Source: UBA8752 sp002336475 (GTDB lineage Bacteria > Bacteroidota > Bacteroidia > Flavobacteriales_D > Sanyastnellaceae). From it: a stretch of 64,000 nucleotides of DNA. The stretch's first letter is position 1, and each line of letters begins with the position of its first letter. The stretch lies in contig OX044365.1 in the NCBI GenBank assembly GCA_943846755.1, positions 2,046,001 to 2,110,000 of the forward strand. Direction: 5' to 3'. The notes beneath the pieces are model-generated. The model made no database searches. It was given only the letters and a program-made list of their open reading frames with translations, and was not told the DNA's origin. Position numbers and translations under genes: made by a program. Of this stretch, positions 44,295 through 53,200 are shown one piece after another.

Positions 44295-44782
44295 TCGCCA
44301 GCGAGCTTCATCAGTTCCTCGTACAGTTCTTCTTCGTCGCCGTCGGCGTAGTTGTTGTGCTGCCAGACCACACGGCCCTCGGCATTGACCAAAAATGTGT
44401 GGGGGACGTTGTTGACCTGCATCGCCCGCGCAAAAGCCTTGTTGGGGTCGAGCAGCACCTTGTAGTCCCATCCGACGCTGTTGACATAGGGCTTGACCCG
44501 CATCATGCTGCGTGGATCGTCAATGGATACCGCGACCAGTTCTACGCCCGTTTCTTCTTGCCAATCTGGGTAGAGGTCAGCGTAGTTGTTGAGCTCACGT
44601 TTGCAAGGGCTGCACCAGGTGGCCCAAAAACAAAAGAGCACGGGCCCATCGGCCTCCTCGACAAAGGAGCGGGTATCAACCGTCAGGTCACCGAGGTCTT
44701 TCAATTCAATCGAAGGCACTTCTTGTGCATGCACAACGGCACAACCAAAGGCTAGAAGGAGGAGGAGGTTTCGAATCATCAT
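44291..44782 (-). CDS. TlpA-like exported thioredoxin
   Basis: The 163-residue protein has a signal peptide (LLLLLAFGCAVVHAQ; a lipobox-like GC is present but the Ala-Gln site fits signal peptidase I better) and a TlpA/ResA thioredoxin domain with FCFWATWCSPCKREL (CSPC active site) and a cis-proline in VNNVPHTFLVN. Such proteins reduce or exchange disulfides in the periplasm. It is the first gene of a tight operon with DUF6029, Omp28, the barrel gene and probably giant gene A. Two ATG codons in a row (44782, 44779) can serve as start. Confidence 0.92.
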   Translation of the reverse strand: MMIRNLLLLLAFGCAVVHAQEVPSIELKDLGDLTVDTRSFVEEADGPVLFCFWATWCSPCKRELNNYADLYPDWQEETGVELVAVSIDDPRSMMRVKPYVNSVGWDYKVLLDPNKAFARAMQVNNVPHTFLVNAEGRVVWQHNNYADGDEEELYEELMKLAGE

Positions 44783-44805
44783 GTTGCAGAATCTGCAAGA
44801 AAAGA

Positions 44806-44836
44806 AAGACCGACGAGGCAATGCCCCATCGGTCTT
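44806..44836 (-). terminator. Terminator after the T9SS redoxin gene
   Basis: On the minus strand AAGACCGA (44836-44829) pairs with TCGGTCTT (44813-44806), with an imperfect inner stem, followed by TTTCTTTTCTT. It lies 24 bases after the redoxin stop and only 24 bases before the start of the TlpA-like gene. Confidence 0.75.
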
Positions 44837-44859
44837 CCAAAAAATCGATATCTGAAGTA

Positions 44860-46326
44860 TTACTTCTTGGTCACACGCAGGGTAGAGGTGGTCTCACCAG
44901 CGGTCAAAGTGACCAGGTAAATTCCGGACTCAACACCAGCGAGGTCGAGCTGCAAGCGGCTGTTGCCGGCAGACATGGTGCCCATGTCCTGAGACATGAT
45001 GCGCTGACCGAGCAAGTTGACGACGTCCAAGCGGACTTCTTCTGAACCCGTGAGGTTCAAGTCAACCCAAGCCACATTCTCAACGGGGTTGGGATAAACG
45101 TTGAATGAAGTCTGTGCAACTTCCTCTTCGAGGCCGACGACGGTCTGAACGTCAGCTGCGCGGGTCTCTGAGTCGAAACCATAGCTTCCGTTGTATCCGT
45201 AGATCATGCTGTAATTGGACTGGTCATCGTTGAGGGTGTAGACGTAGCAAGCTCCGTCAACGCTGCCCCACTGGCTTCCGAAGAGGCCGTCACCGTACTC
45301 GTCAGTGAGGGTGAAGGTGTAGCAACCTGTGGATGGCACACCGACATACTCTTCGTACGTAGAAGTGTTGTCGTAAGTGTTTGGAGCAACTGAGGCTACA
45401 ACGTTTCCGTCAGCGTCGGCAACCTCCCAACCTGTCTCTGCACCCCAACCATCGGTTTCGATGTAGATGTAGAAAAGGGTAGTGGCTTCCGTTGCGCCGT
45501 CTACAGCAGCAAACAGAACGTCATTGTCCTCGTTCATGTCTCCGCTGGTGATGCGGATGCTGAAGTCGGTGCTGCCGTCAAACTGGTGTGATCCCATTTG
45601 AACGTCCTCAATCTCATAGGTATTGAGGTCGCCGCTCCAATCGTAAGACATCACGCTGGAACCGTCGATGAACAACTCGAGCGTAGCGCTGGTCAGGTTG
45701 TCCAATCCGAGGTTCATCAACTGAGCGCTCACCGCGGATGGGCTGTTGCTGCAAGTGATGGTCTCACCTGTGTAGCTCAACACCGCTGCATCGTTGGCCA
45801 TGGTAGCTGCAGCGCAGTCATTGGCAAACAAAATGGTGGCGTGATCATCAGCACTGATTTGGCTGCTTTCCGTAAGCATGCGGTTCGGGCAGATGGTGTA
45901 GATGGTGGGGTAGTAAGCTCCAGCGTAATCGTCAAAGATGTTTCCACCATTGTCGATGATAGGGTAACCGGTTCCTTCGGTCCAGTTTCCTTGGGTCGCT
46001 GTACCTGTTCCTTCGAGATCTTCCAAGGTTGTAGTGTCATCGCCTTCAATGAAGAAAACGTAAACTTCGTCCGTTCCATCAGGACCATACATTTCCCAGA
46101 TGTCTTCGAGTGCACCTGTGTTGTGATAGCTCCAGCAAGGTCCGCACCATGTGGCGGAGAAGTCGATGATGACTTTCTTCCCTTCGTCGAGCAGGCTGTA
46201 AAGGTTGTGCTCCACTCCGTTGAGGTCCTCAGCGGTCCAGTCCGGTGCGATGCTGCCGTCTGGCAATTGAGCCGAGGCGTTCAAACTGATAAAGAGCGCA
46301 AGCAGCGCGATGTAAATGTGCTTCAT
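44860..46326 (-). CDS. T9SS-sorted redoxin-domain protein
   Basis: This is a 488-residue secreted protein. The signal peptide (IYIALLALFISLNASA) is followed by a thioredoxin-like domain with IIDFSATWCGPCWSYH (CGPC, about residues 53-68). Then come beta-rich modules (about 190-400) and a T9SS type A sorting domain in the last 80 residues (FNVYPNPVENVAWVDLN, SGIYLVTLTAGETTSTLRV). Thus a thiol-redox domain is sent to the cell surface or medium. A TATATTTA box, one base off TAnnTTTG, lies at 46376-46383 on this strand, about 50 bases upstream, without a clear -33 partner. The gene has its own terminator. Confidence 0.9.
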   Translation of the reverse strand: MKHIYIALLALFISLNASAQLPDGSIAPDWTAEDLNGVEHNLYSLLDEGKKVIIDFSATWCGPCWSYHNTGALEDIWEMYGPDGTDEVYVFFIEGDDTTTLEDLEGTGTATQGNWTEGTGYPIIDNGGNIFDDYAGAYYPTIYTICPNRMLTESSQISADDHATILFANDCAAATMANDAAVLSYTGETITCSNSPSAVSAQLMNLGLDNLTSATLELFIDGSSVMSYDWSGDLNTYEIEDVQMGSHQFDGSTDFSIRITSGDMNEDNDVLFAAVDGATEATTLFYIYIETDGWGAETGWEVADADGNVVASVAPNTYDNTSTYEEYVGVPSTGCYTFTLTDEYGDGLFGSQWGSVDGACYVYTLNDDQSNYSMIYGYNGSYGFDSETRAADVQTVVGLEEEVAQTSFNVYPNPVENVAWVDLNLTGSEEVRLDVVNLLGQRIMSQDMGTMSAGNSRLQLDLAGVESGIYLVTLTAGETTSTLRVTKK

Positions 46327-46525
46327 TGAGCAGGGTTTTGAGTTGTTTGATTCCTGAATCCTAAAACAGGGAACGTAAATATAGGAGTGTAGGGCAATAT
46401 TTTGGTTGCATTCCAGTTTTTACGCGTTTGGACCTCCAATCTTCAGGCCTAAAGGGCAATTATGCCGGTTCAAGGCAGTTTTCGAAGTTGCCGCTCCGCT
46501 CTGTTTTGGAAGCTATCTTTACAGC

Positions 46526-47320
46526 ATGCGTTCTAAAATCGTTCGGTCCCAGCGTTGGGGCGTGCTCGCGGCCATCTTGGCTTTTTCGGTCATGGGTTTA
46601 GCCCAAGGCCCCACTTTGATTGATCCCATCGAAGTTGTGGAAGGAAACCCAACGGATACGGTGATGGTGGCCGAGTGGTTTGTCACCAATGCATCGGAAA
46701 ACCCGATGACCCTGTATGTAGAGCGCAATGTCTTGCAAGTGGTCGACCCCATGAACTTGCCTTATGCCCCAGGCAACGAGGGTGCCTATGAGCGCTTCTG
46801 CTGGGCTGGAACGTGTTATCCCTATGGCGCTTCTTCGAGTGCCTTGTCCTTGGCCATTACACTTGAGCCGTCCGATACCACGGGCATCAATGCTTTCGGG
46901 GCGGAGGATTGGTTGATTTCCGATTACTACCCCAACGGTGTGGCCGGCGTCACAGCCCTTGAATATTGTTTTAAGGCGACCGAACAGGGGGTGCCTGAGG
47001 TGTGTCATACGGTCCTGTTTTGTGCAGGTGCAGAAGAAGGTGAATGTGTCGTTTCAGTGGAAAGCCAAGCGTCCTTTGGCTTTGAAACTTTGGCCCCGAA
47101 CCCCGTGGTTGGTCATTCCGCACTTTCTTATTTGGCCCCTGAGGGAGGTCACCTGTTGATTCTGGACTTGACAGGGCGCGAAATGAAGCGGGTACCCTTG
47201 GCCCCAGGCCGCGGAACCGTTTGGATTGATGCACAGGACTTTGAGCCCGGTGTCTACCTCCATGCCTTCGAGATGGGAGGTCGGATATTACAAACGCGCA
47301 AGTTCAGCGTGGCTCGTTGA
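46526..47320 (+). CDS. T9SS type A sorted secreted protein
   Basis: A 264-residue protein with a signal peptide (MRSKIVRSQRWGVLAAILAF...GLAQ), a beta-rich domain (about 30-185) with paired cysteines (FCWAGTCYPYG), and a T9SS type A sorting domain from about 190 (FETLAPNPVVGHSALSYL, ending FEMGGRILQTRKFSV). The middle domain is of a kind often found alone before T9SS tails, and no activity can be named. ATG 46526 was chosen for the signal peptide; the frame is open upstream to 46406. Confidence 0.82.
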   Translation: MRSKIVRSQRWGVLAAILAFSVMGLAQGPTLIDPIEVVEGNPTDTVMVAEWFVTNASENPMTLYVERNVLQVVDPMNLPYAPGNEGAYERFCWAGTCYPYGASSSALSLAITLEPSDTTGINAFGAEDWLISDYYPNGVAGVTALEYCFKATEQGVPEVCHTVLFCAGAEEGECVVSVESQASFGFETLAPNPVVGHSALSYLAPEGGHLLILDLTGREMKRVPLAPGRGTVWIDAQDFEPGVYLHAFEMGGRILQTRKFSVAR

Positions 47321-47396
47321 GGAGAAATCGCCGCTTGGCGGTTTGGTCTGCGTCGGTGATGGGACCATCTTCGCGGTTTAAGACACCACCCATTCA

Positions 47397-49667
47397 ATGA
47401 GCAGCATCCGCAGGAAAGAGGCGCTGGACTACCACAGCCGTGGTCGGCGTGGAAAGGTGGAGGTCATTCCATCCAAGCCCTACAGTTCACAGCGCGATTT
47501 GAGCCTGGCTTATTCGCCAGGTGTCGCCGAGCCTTGCTTGGAGATTGCAAAAAACCCAAACGATGTATACCGCTACACGGCCAAGGGCAACTTGGTAGCG
47601 GTGATCTCCAATGGAACGGCCGTATTGGGGCTGGGCAACATCGGTCCCGAAGCTTCCAAGCCGGTGATGGAGGGCAAAGGGGTCTTATTCAAAGTCTTTG
47701 CTGACCTCGATTGCTTCGACATCGAAGTAGACGCTCTGGACGTAGACACCTTTGTCCAGACCGTGAAGGCCATCGCGCCCACTTTTGGCGGCATCAACTT
47801 GGAGGATATCAAGGCCCCGGAGGCTTTTGAAATAGAACGCCGGCTCAAAGAAGAACTGAACATTCCGGTCATGCACGATGACCAACATGGGACAGCCATC
47901 ATCAGTGGTGCTGCCTTGATCAATGCGCTCGAGCTCGCAGGCAAACAGGCCGATGCGATCAAAATGGTCGTGAGTGGCGCGGGTGCGTCTGCGATGGCGT
48001 GTATGGACCTCTACATGCAACTGGGCGTCAAGCGCGAAAACATCGCTGTATTCGACAGCAAAGGACACCTGCACAAGGGACGAGAGGGCCTTGGTGAGCG
48101 CAAGCAAAATCTGGCCCATTCCGATGTGGAGATTCCTTCGCTTGCGGCGGCCATGGAGGGGGCAGACGTCTTTATCGGACTGAGCCGTGGAGGCCTTGTA
48201 AATGCTGAAATGGTGGCTGCGATGGCAGACAACCCCATTGTGTTTGCTTTGGCCAATCCCGACCCTGAGATTCCATACGATGAAGCGAAACAGGCCCGGC
48301 CCGATGTGATCATGGCGACAGGTCGAAGCGACCATCCCAACCAAGTCAACAATGTTTTGGGTTTTCCCTTCATTTTTAGGGGCGCCATGGATGTGCGGGC
48401 AACGGCCATTAACGACGCCATGAAAATGGCGGCGGTCGAGGCCATTGCAGCCCTCGCAAAGGAGAATGTGCCCGACGAAGTCAATGAGGCTTACGAAGAG
48501 CGTGGACTTGGATTTGGTGTGGACTTCATCATTCCCAAGCCGATGGACCCCCGTTTGATCACGACAGTGGCGCCCGCTGTTGCTTTGGCGGCAATGGAAA
48601 GCGGTGTGGCCCAAGAGCCCATCCGAGATTGGGACGATTACAAACGCGTTTTGGCTGAAAGGCTGGGTCAAGACAACACGTTGGTGCGGAACCTAAGTGG
48701 CCGTGCGCGTAAACACCCCAAGCGCATCGTGTTTGCTGAGGCTGACCATTATAAGGTTCTCAAGGCTGTGGAAACCGCACGCGATGAGGGCATTGTAGAG
48801 CCTGTATTGCTGGGCTCCAGGGAGCGCATTGCATCACTGATTGAAGAGCACCGCATTGAGTTGCCCGAGGTGGAAATCATCGACCCAGCGGATCCCATGG
48901 AGGGGTCACGGGTGGAGACTTTCGCCGGATACCTTTTGGGCAAACGCGAACGCAAGGGGTTGACCCATTCGGAAGCATTGGGCCTGATGAAGCGGAGAAG
49001 TTATTTCGGCTCCATGCTTGTGGAGTCCGGTGAAGCCGATGCGGTGATCAGTGGCTTGACCCGCAACTATCGGGAGAGCTTGCTGCCAGCTTTGCACACA
49101 CTTGGCCTTGCTGAGGGCGTCAAAAAAGTGGCGGGGATGTACATCGTCCAAGCAAAGTCCGGTCCCATGTTTTTTGCGGACACGACGGTGAACCGCGATC
49201 CGACTGCGCGAGAACTCGTGGACATCACATTGTTGACGGCTGAGGCCGTCAGATCTATGCGCATCGTGCCGAGGATTGCCATGTTGAGCTACTCCAATTT
49301 TGGTTCAGCCGATGGACGCGATGCCGAAAAGGTGCGTGAAGCGGTGGCTATCCTTCATAAGGAACACCCCGACCTCATTGTAGACGGGGAGATGCAGGCC
49401 AATGTGGCGCTCAATGAAGAGCTGGCCGGGGAATTGTTCCCGTTCAGCAATTTGCGTGGCCGGCGCGTGAACACCTTGATTTTCCCCAACCTGGCAGCGG
49501 GCAACATTGCCTACAAGCTGATTCAGGAAATGGGCGGCTTTGAAGTGGTAGGTCCCATTTTGTTGGGCTTGCGCAAGCCGTTCCATATCCTGCAAATGGG
49601 GTCGAGTGTCCGCGAGATTGTCAACATGGTCCGCATAGCGGCCGTAGATGCTCACTCGAATCCATGA
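47397..49667 (+). CDS. maeB: NADP-dependent malic enzyme with phosphotransacetylase-like domain
   Basis: The 756-residue protein has an N-terminal malic enzyme part (about 1-420) with SLAYSPGVAEPC, a metal-binding FGGINLEDI, HDDQHGTAII and a Rossmann motif VVSGAGASAMACMDLY. A C-terminal phosphotransacetylase-like domain (about 430-756) has IVFAEADHYKVLKA and AGNIAYKLIQ. It turns malate into pyruvate and CO2 with NADP; in MaeB proteins the second domain is regulatory rather than catalytic. Its stop overlaps the ruvA start (ATGA). The order maeB-ruvA-sprA is known from Flavobacteriia. Confidence 0.95.
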   Translation: MSSIRRKEALDYHSRGRRGKVEVIPSKPYSSQRDLSLAYSPGVAEPCLEIAKNPNDVYRYTAKGNLVAVISNGTAVLGLGNIGPEASKPVMEGKGVLFKVFADLDCFDIEVDALDVDTFVQTVKAIAPTFGGINLEDIKAPEAFEIERRLKEELNIPVMHDDQHGTAIISGAALINALELAGKQADAIKMVVSGAGASAMACMDLYMQLGVKRENIAVFDSKGHLHKGREGLGERKQNLAHSDVEIPSLAAAMEGADVFIGLSRGGLVNAEMVAAMADNPIVFALANPDPEIPYDEAKQARPDVIMATGRSDHPNQVNNVLGFPFIFRGAMDVRATAINDAMKMAAVEAIAALAKENVPDEVNEAYEERGLGFGVDFIIPKPMDPRLITTVAPAVALAAMESGVAQEPIRDWDDYKRVLAERLGQDNTLVRNLSGRARKHPKRIVFAEADHYKVLKAVETARDEGIVEPVLLGSRERIASLIEEHRIELPEVEIIDPADPMEGSRVETFAGYLLGKRERKGLTHSEALGLMKRRSYFGSMLVESGEADAVISGLTRNYRESLLPALHTLGLAEGVKKVAGMYIVQAKSGPMFFADTTVNRDPTARELVDITLLTAEAVRSMRIVPRIAMLSYSNFGSADGRDAEKVREAVAILHKEHPDLIVDGEMQANVALNEELAGELFPFSNLRGRRVNTLIFPNLAAGNIAYKLIQEMGGFEVVGPILLGLRKPFHILQMGSSVREIVNMVRIAAVDAHSNP

Positions 49668-50278
49668 TCCATCACCTCACAGGACAATTCACCGAGCTCA
49701 CGCCCACATATATGATTGTGGAGTGCGCAGGTGTGGGATACATGGTACACATCAGCTTGCACACTTCGTCCGCATTGGCGGGACAGGTAGAGGGTAAGGT
49801 GTTGATTCACGCCGTTTACCGAGAGGATGCCCAGTTGCTTTTCGGCTTTTCTGAGGCGACCGAGCGCAGTTTGTTTGTGATGCTGACCAGCGTGAGCGGT
49901 GTCGGAGCGCAGACAGCACGGATGATTCTAAGTGGCCTTGGACCTGCCGAGCTGGTCGAAGTGATCAGCCGAGGAGATGTGGCGGCCCTGAAAGCGGTGA
50001 AGGGCATTGGTGCCAAAACGGCACAGCGCATACTGGTCGACCTGCAGGACAAAATGGGCAAAGACCCGGCGTTTGTGGCTTCCCCTGTAAGCGGCCAAGC
50101 TTCTTCAGGTCAGAATGAATTTGCGGGGGCAAACAATACAAAGCGTTCTGATGCGTTGGGCGCTTTGTGTAACCTCGGATTTGACAGGAAAAGGGTGGAG
50201 ACGGTGCTCGATCAGCTGGCCGCTGAAGGGGTAGATGCCGTAGAGGAATTCGTTCGGGCTGCATTGAAAAGACTTTGA
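49664..50278 (+). CDS. ruvA: Holliday junction branch migration protein RuvA
   Basis: The 204-residue protein has the RuvA order: an OB-fold N-terminal domain beginning MIHHLTGQFTELTP, helix-hairpin-helix motifs (LTSVSGVGAQTARMIL and VKGIGAKTAQRILVDL), a flexible linker near 145-160 and a C-terminal three-helix domain that contacts RuvB. It binds four-way junctions as tetramers and loads RuvB. The start overlaps maeB and the end overlaps the longest sprA frame, so it is embedded in the sprA operon far from ruvB. Confidence 0.95.
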   Translation: MIHHLTGQFTELTPTYMIVECAGVGYMVHISLHTSSALAGQVEGKVLIHAVYREDAQLLFGFSEATERSLFVMLTSVSGVGAQTARMILSGLGPAELVEVISRGDVAALKAVKGIGAKTAQRILVDLQDKMGKDPAFVASPVSGQASSGQNEFAGANNTKRSDALGALCNLGFDRKRVETVLDQLAAEGVDAVEEFVRAALKRL

Positions 50279-50289
50279 CCCACTTGAGC

Positions 50290-53200
50290 ATGACCATTTG
50301 CAACGACGTTGCGATTCAGGCCTTCCGCAGGCCTCACCTGACATGGTGGGGGCGGTGTTTGGGGCTGCTTTTTGTTTTGGGCTTGATGCCCTTGATGACC
50401 CGGGCTCAATCTGACTCGCTCGAACTTCCGTTGCCCCATGGTGAAGACCTGCCCAACCCGGTGGAAACCCCTGGGGGCGTGAGTTTGGACTTTCCAGACG
50501 TCATCGATTACGGCGTGGATTACGATGAGAACAGTGGCCAATATGTGGTGCGTCAGCGCTTGGGTGACACGCTGGATTTTCGGAACCCCACCTTCTTGAC
50601 GCTGGATGAGTTCTTGGAGTACAACATCGATGAAAACCTGAGTGAGTTCTGGACGGAGATGCAGCAAGAGGTGGACGATGAAGAGCGCGGTTTTGCGCCC
50701 AAATTGACCATAGACTCCGAGCTGTTCGAGACCATTTTTGGTTCAAACGAAATTGAAATCAAGCCGCAGGGTTCTGCCGAATTGAACTTTGGTGTGCGTT
50801 ACAGCAGAACGGAAAACCCGCGCCTTGCAGAGCGGGACCGTGCGATCACGACGTTCGACTTTGACCAGCGCATACAGTTGTCCATCGACGGCAGCATTGG
50901 CGACAAAATCAACCTTGGAACCAACTACAACACGGAAGCCACATTTGACTTTGAAAACCAGATGAACATCGGTTTCCAAGGTGAGGAAGACGACATCCTG
51001 AAGAACATTGAGGCGGGCAACATCAGCATGCCGCTTCAGAGTACCTTGATCCAAGGCAGTCAGTCCCTGTTTGGAACCAAGTTGGAAACCCAATGGGGCA
51101 AGGTCTACAATACCACGGTGTTCAGCCAGCAGAAGGGTGAGCGCAAGGAAATTGAAGTGGAGGGGGGCGCCCAAACCCAGGAGTTTGACATTCGGGCAGA
51201 CGATTACGAGGCGAACCGCCACTATTTCCTCTCCCAATACTTCAGGAACGAATACGACAACGCCCTGCAGAGTTTGCCGGTGGTCAATTCTGGCGCGCGC
51301 ATCACGCGGATAGAGGTCTATGCGGTCAACACGCAAGCCAATACACAAGACGTTCGGAACGTTCTCGCCTTTACCGACATCGGTGAGCACCCTGACTACA
51401 TTTCTTCGGACTTGCCCATCGCGGACATCACCAATGACCCCAACATTGGCATCAACCTGAACCGGGCGCCCAACAACGGCAACAACGACATCTTCTTTGA
51501 CATGACGGGCGACCCGAATGTCATGGGATTCAGTGGCGCTGGCGCGGCGATTGCCTCTTATGTTGGAACGGACGGAAGCCCGATCTACGACCAGGGCATT
51601 CACTACGAGCGTGTGGGCAATGCCCGCCGTTTGGCACCAACAGAGTTCACCTACAATGACCGATTGGGCTTCATCAGCCTGCGTCAGTCGCTCAACAATG
51701 CGGAAGTGTTGGCGGTAGCCTACGAGTACACCTTGAACGGCGAAACTTACCAAGTGGGTACCCTGAGCCAAGATGGATATGCCGCACCGGGAGCGCTGGT
51801 CTTGAAGATGCTCAAGAGTTCAGTGACCCGCGTGAGCTTGGAAAATGGAGACGTGGCCCCACTGTGGGACTTGATGATGAAAAACGTCTACTCGCTGGGT
51901 GCCTTCGGACTGAGTTCAGAGGATTTCCGGATTGGCGTTTGGTACAACGACCCCTCTACCGGTGTGGACCTCAATTACATTCCTCGGGCGCCGCTGGAAG
52001 GTGAACTGCTGATTCAGGTTCTCGGAATGGACCGGATCGACATCAATGGGCAGCTGCAGCCTGACGGTGTCTACGACTTTGTGGACAATGCGGCTACCCA
52101 AGGAGGCACCATGAACAGCCAAAATGGAAGGGTGTTTCTGCCTTCGGTTGAGCCGTTTGGAAAATCATTGCGCGATCAAATCGAGTCGCGGGTTTCTGAC
52201 CCTGATTTGGCCCAGTCGTTGATTCAGACCATCGTCTTTCAGCCGCTGTATGACAGCACAAAGACAGCGGCACAGCAGATCCCCTCGTTGAACCGGTTTC
52301 GGATCAAGGGACAGTACCAGAGCCAAGTGAGCTCGGAGATCATGTTGAATGCGCTCAACATTCCGGAAGGGTCGGTGACGGTGACCTCTGGAGGTGCCCG
52401 ACTTATTGAAAACCAAGACTATACCGTGGATTACAACCTCGGTAGGGTGCGCATCATCAACGACGGATTGCTGGAAAGTGGCCAGCCCATCCGGGTCTCC
52501 TTGGAAAGCAACAGCCTCTTCAACATCCAGACCAAAACGATGATTGGAACGCGTTTCGATTACTCGCCCAGTCAGGACCTGGCCATGGGGGCGACGTTCT
52601 TGAACTTGAGAGAAAGGCCCTTGACCCAAAAGGTCAACATTGGCGATGAGCCCGTCAACAACACCATCATGGGGGCGGACTTCACGTATTCCCGCTCCAG
52701 TCAGTTTCTGACGGACATGATTGACAAGCTGCCTTTCATCAAAGCATCCGCCCCGTCCAACATCAACCTCAGTGCAGAAGCCGCATACTTGATTCCTGGA
52801 CACAGCAGGGCGGTGGGCAAGGAGGGCAACGCCTACATCGATGACTTCGAGGGCTCACAGAGTGCGATTGACATCCGCTCTTGGACGCAGTGGAGTTTGG
52901 CCAGTACACCCAAACTTCAGCCCAGCCTCTTTCCGGAAGCGGACGTCGAGGACAGCCTCTTGTTCAACTACAACCGCGCCCGTCTGAACTGGTACACCAT
53001 TGACCCCAGTTTCTTCGGTGGAGGTTTGCAAGACGGGCAGGTGGATTTGGATGTACGCTCCAATCACCTGATGCGCTTGGTCGAAAACAAGGAAGTGTTT
53101 CCCAACAGGCAGTTGCCGTTGGGTACGCCAGAGAACCTGCCCACATTCGACCTGTCCTTTGACCCCACGGTCCGAGGACCATACAACTACGTCCCTGCCG

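Noticed and set aside
42927..44351. A 474-codon plus-strand frame opposite the DUF6029 gene
   Set aside because: It runs against a five-gene minus-strand operon with overlapping start and stop codons and has no recognisable domain or signal peptide.
46488..46521. TTG and TATCTTTA as a promoter of the T9SS cargo gene at 46526
   Set aside because: The predicted transcription start would fall on or after the ATG, and the signal peptide needs that ATG.
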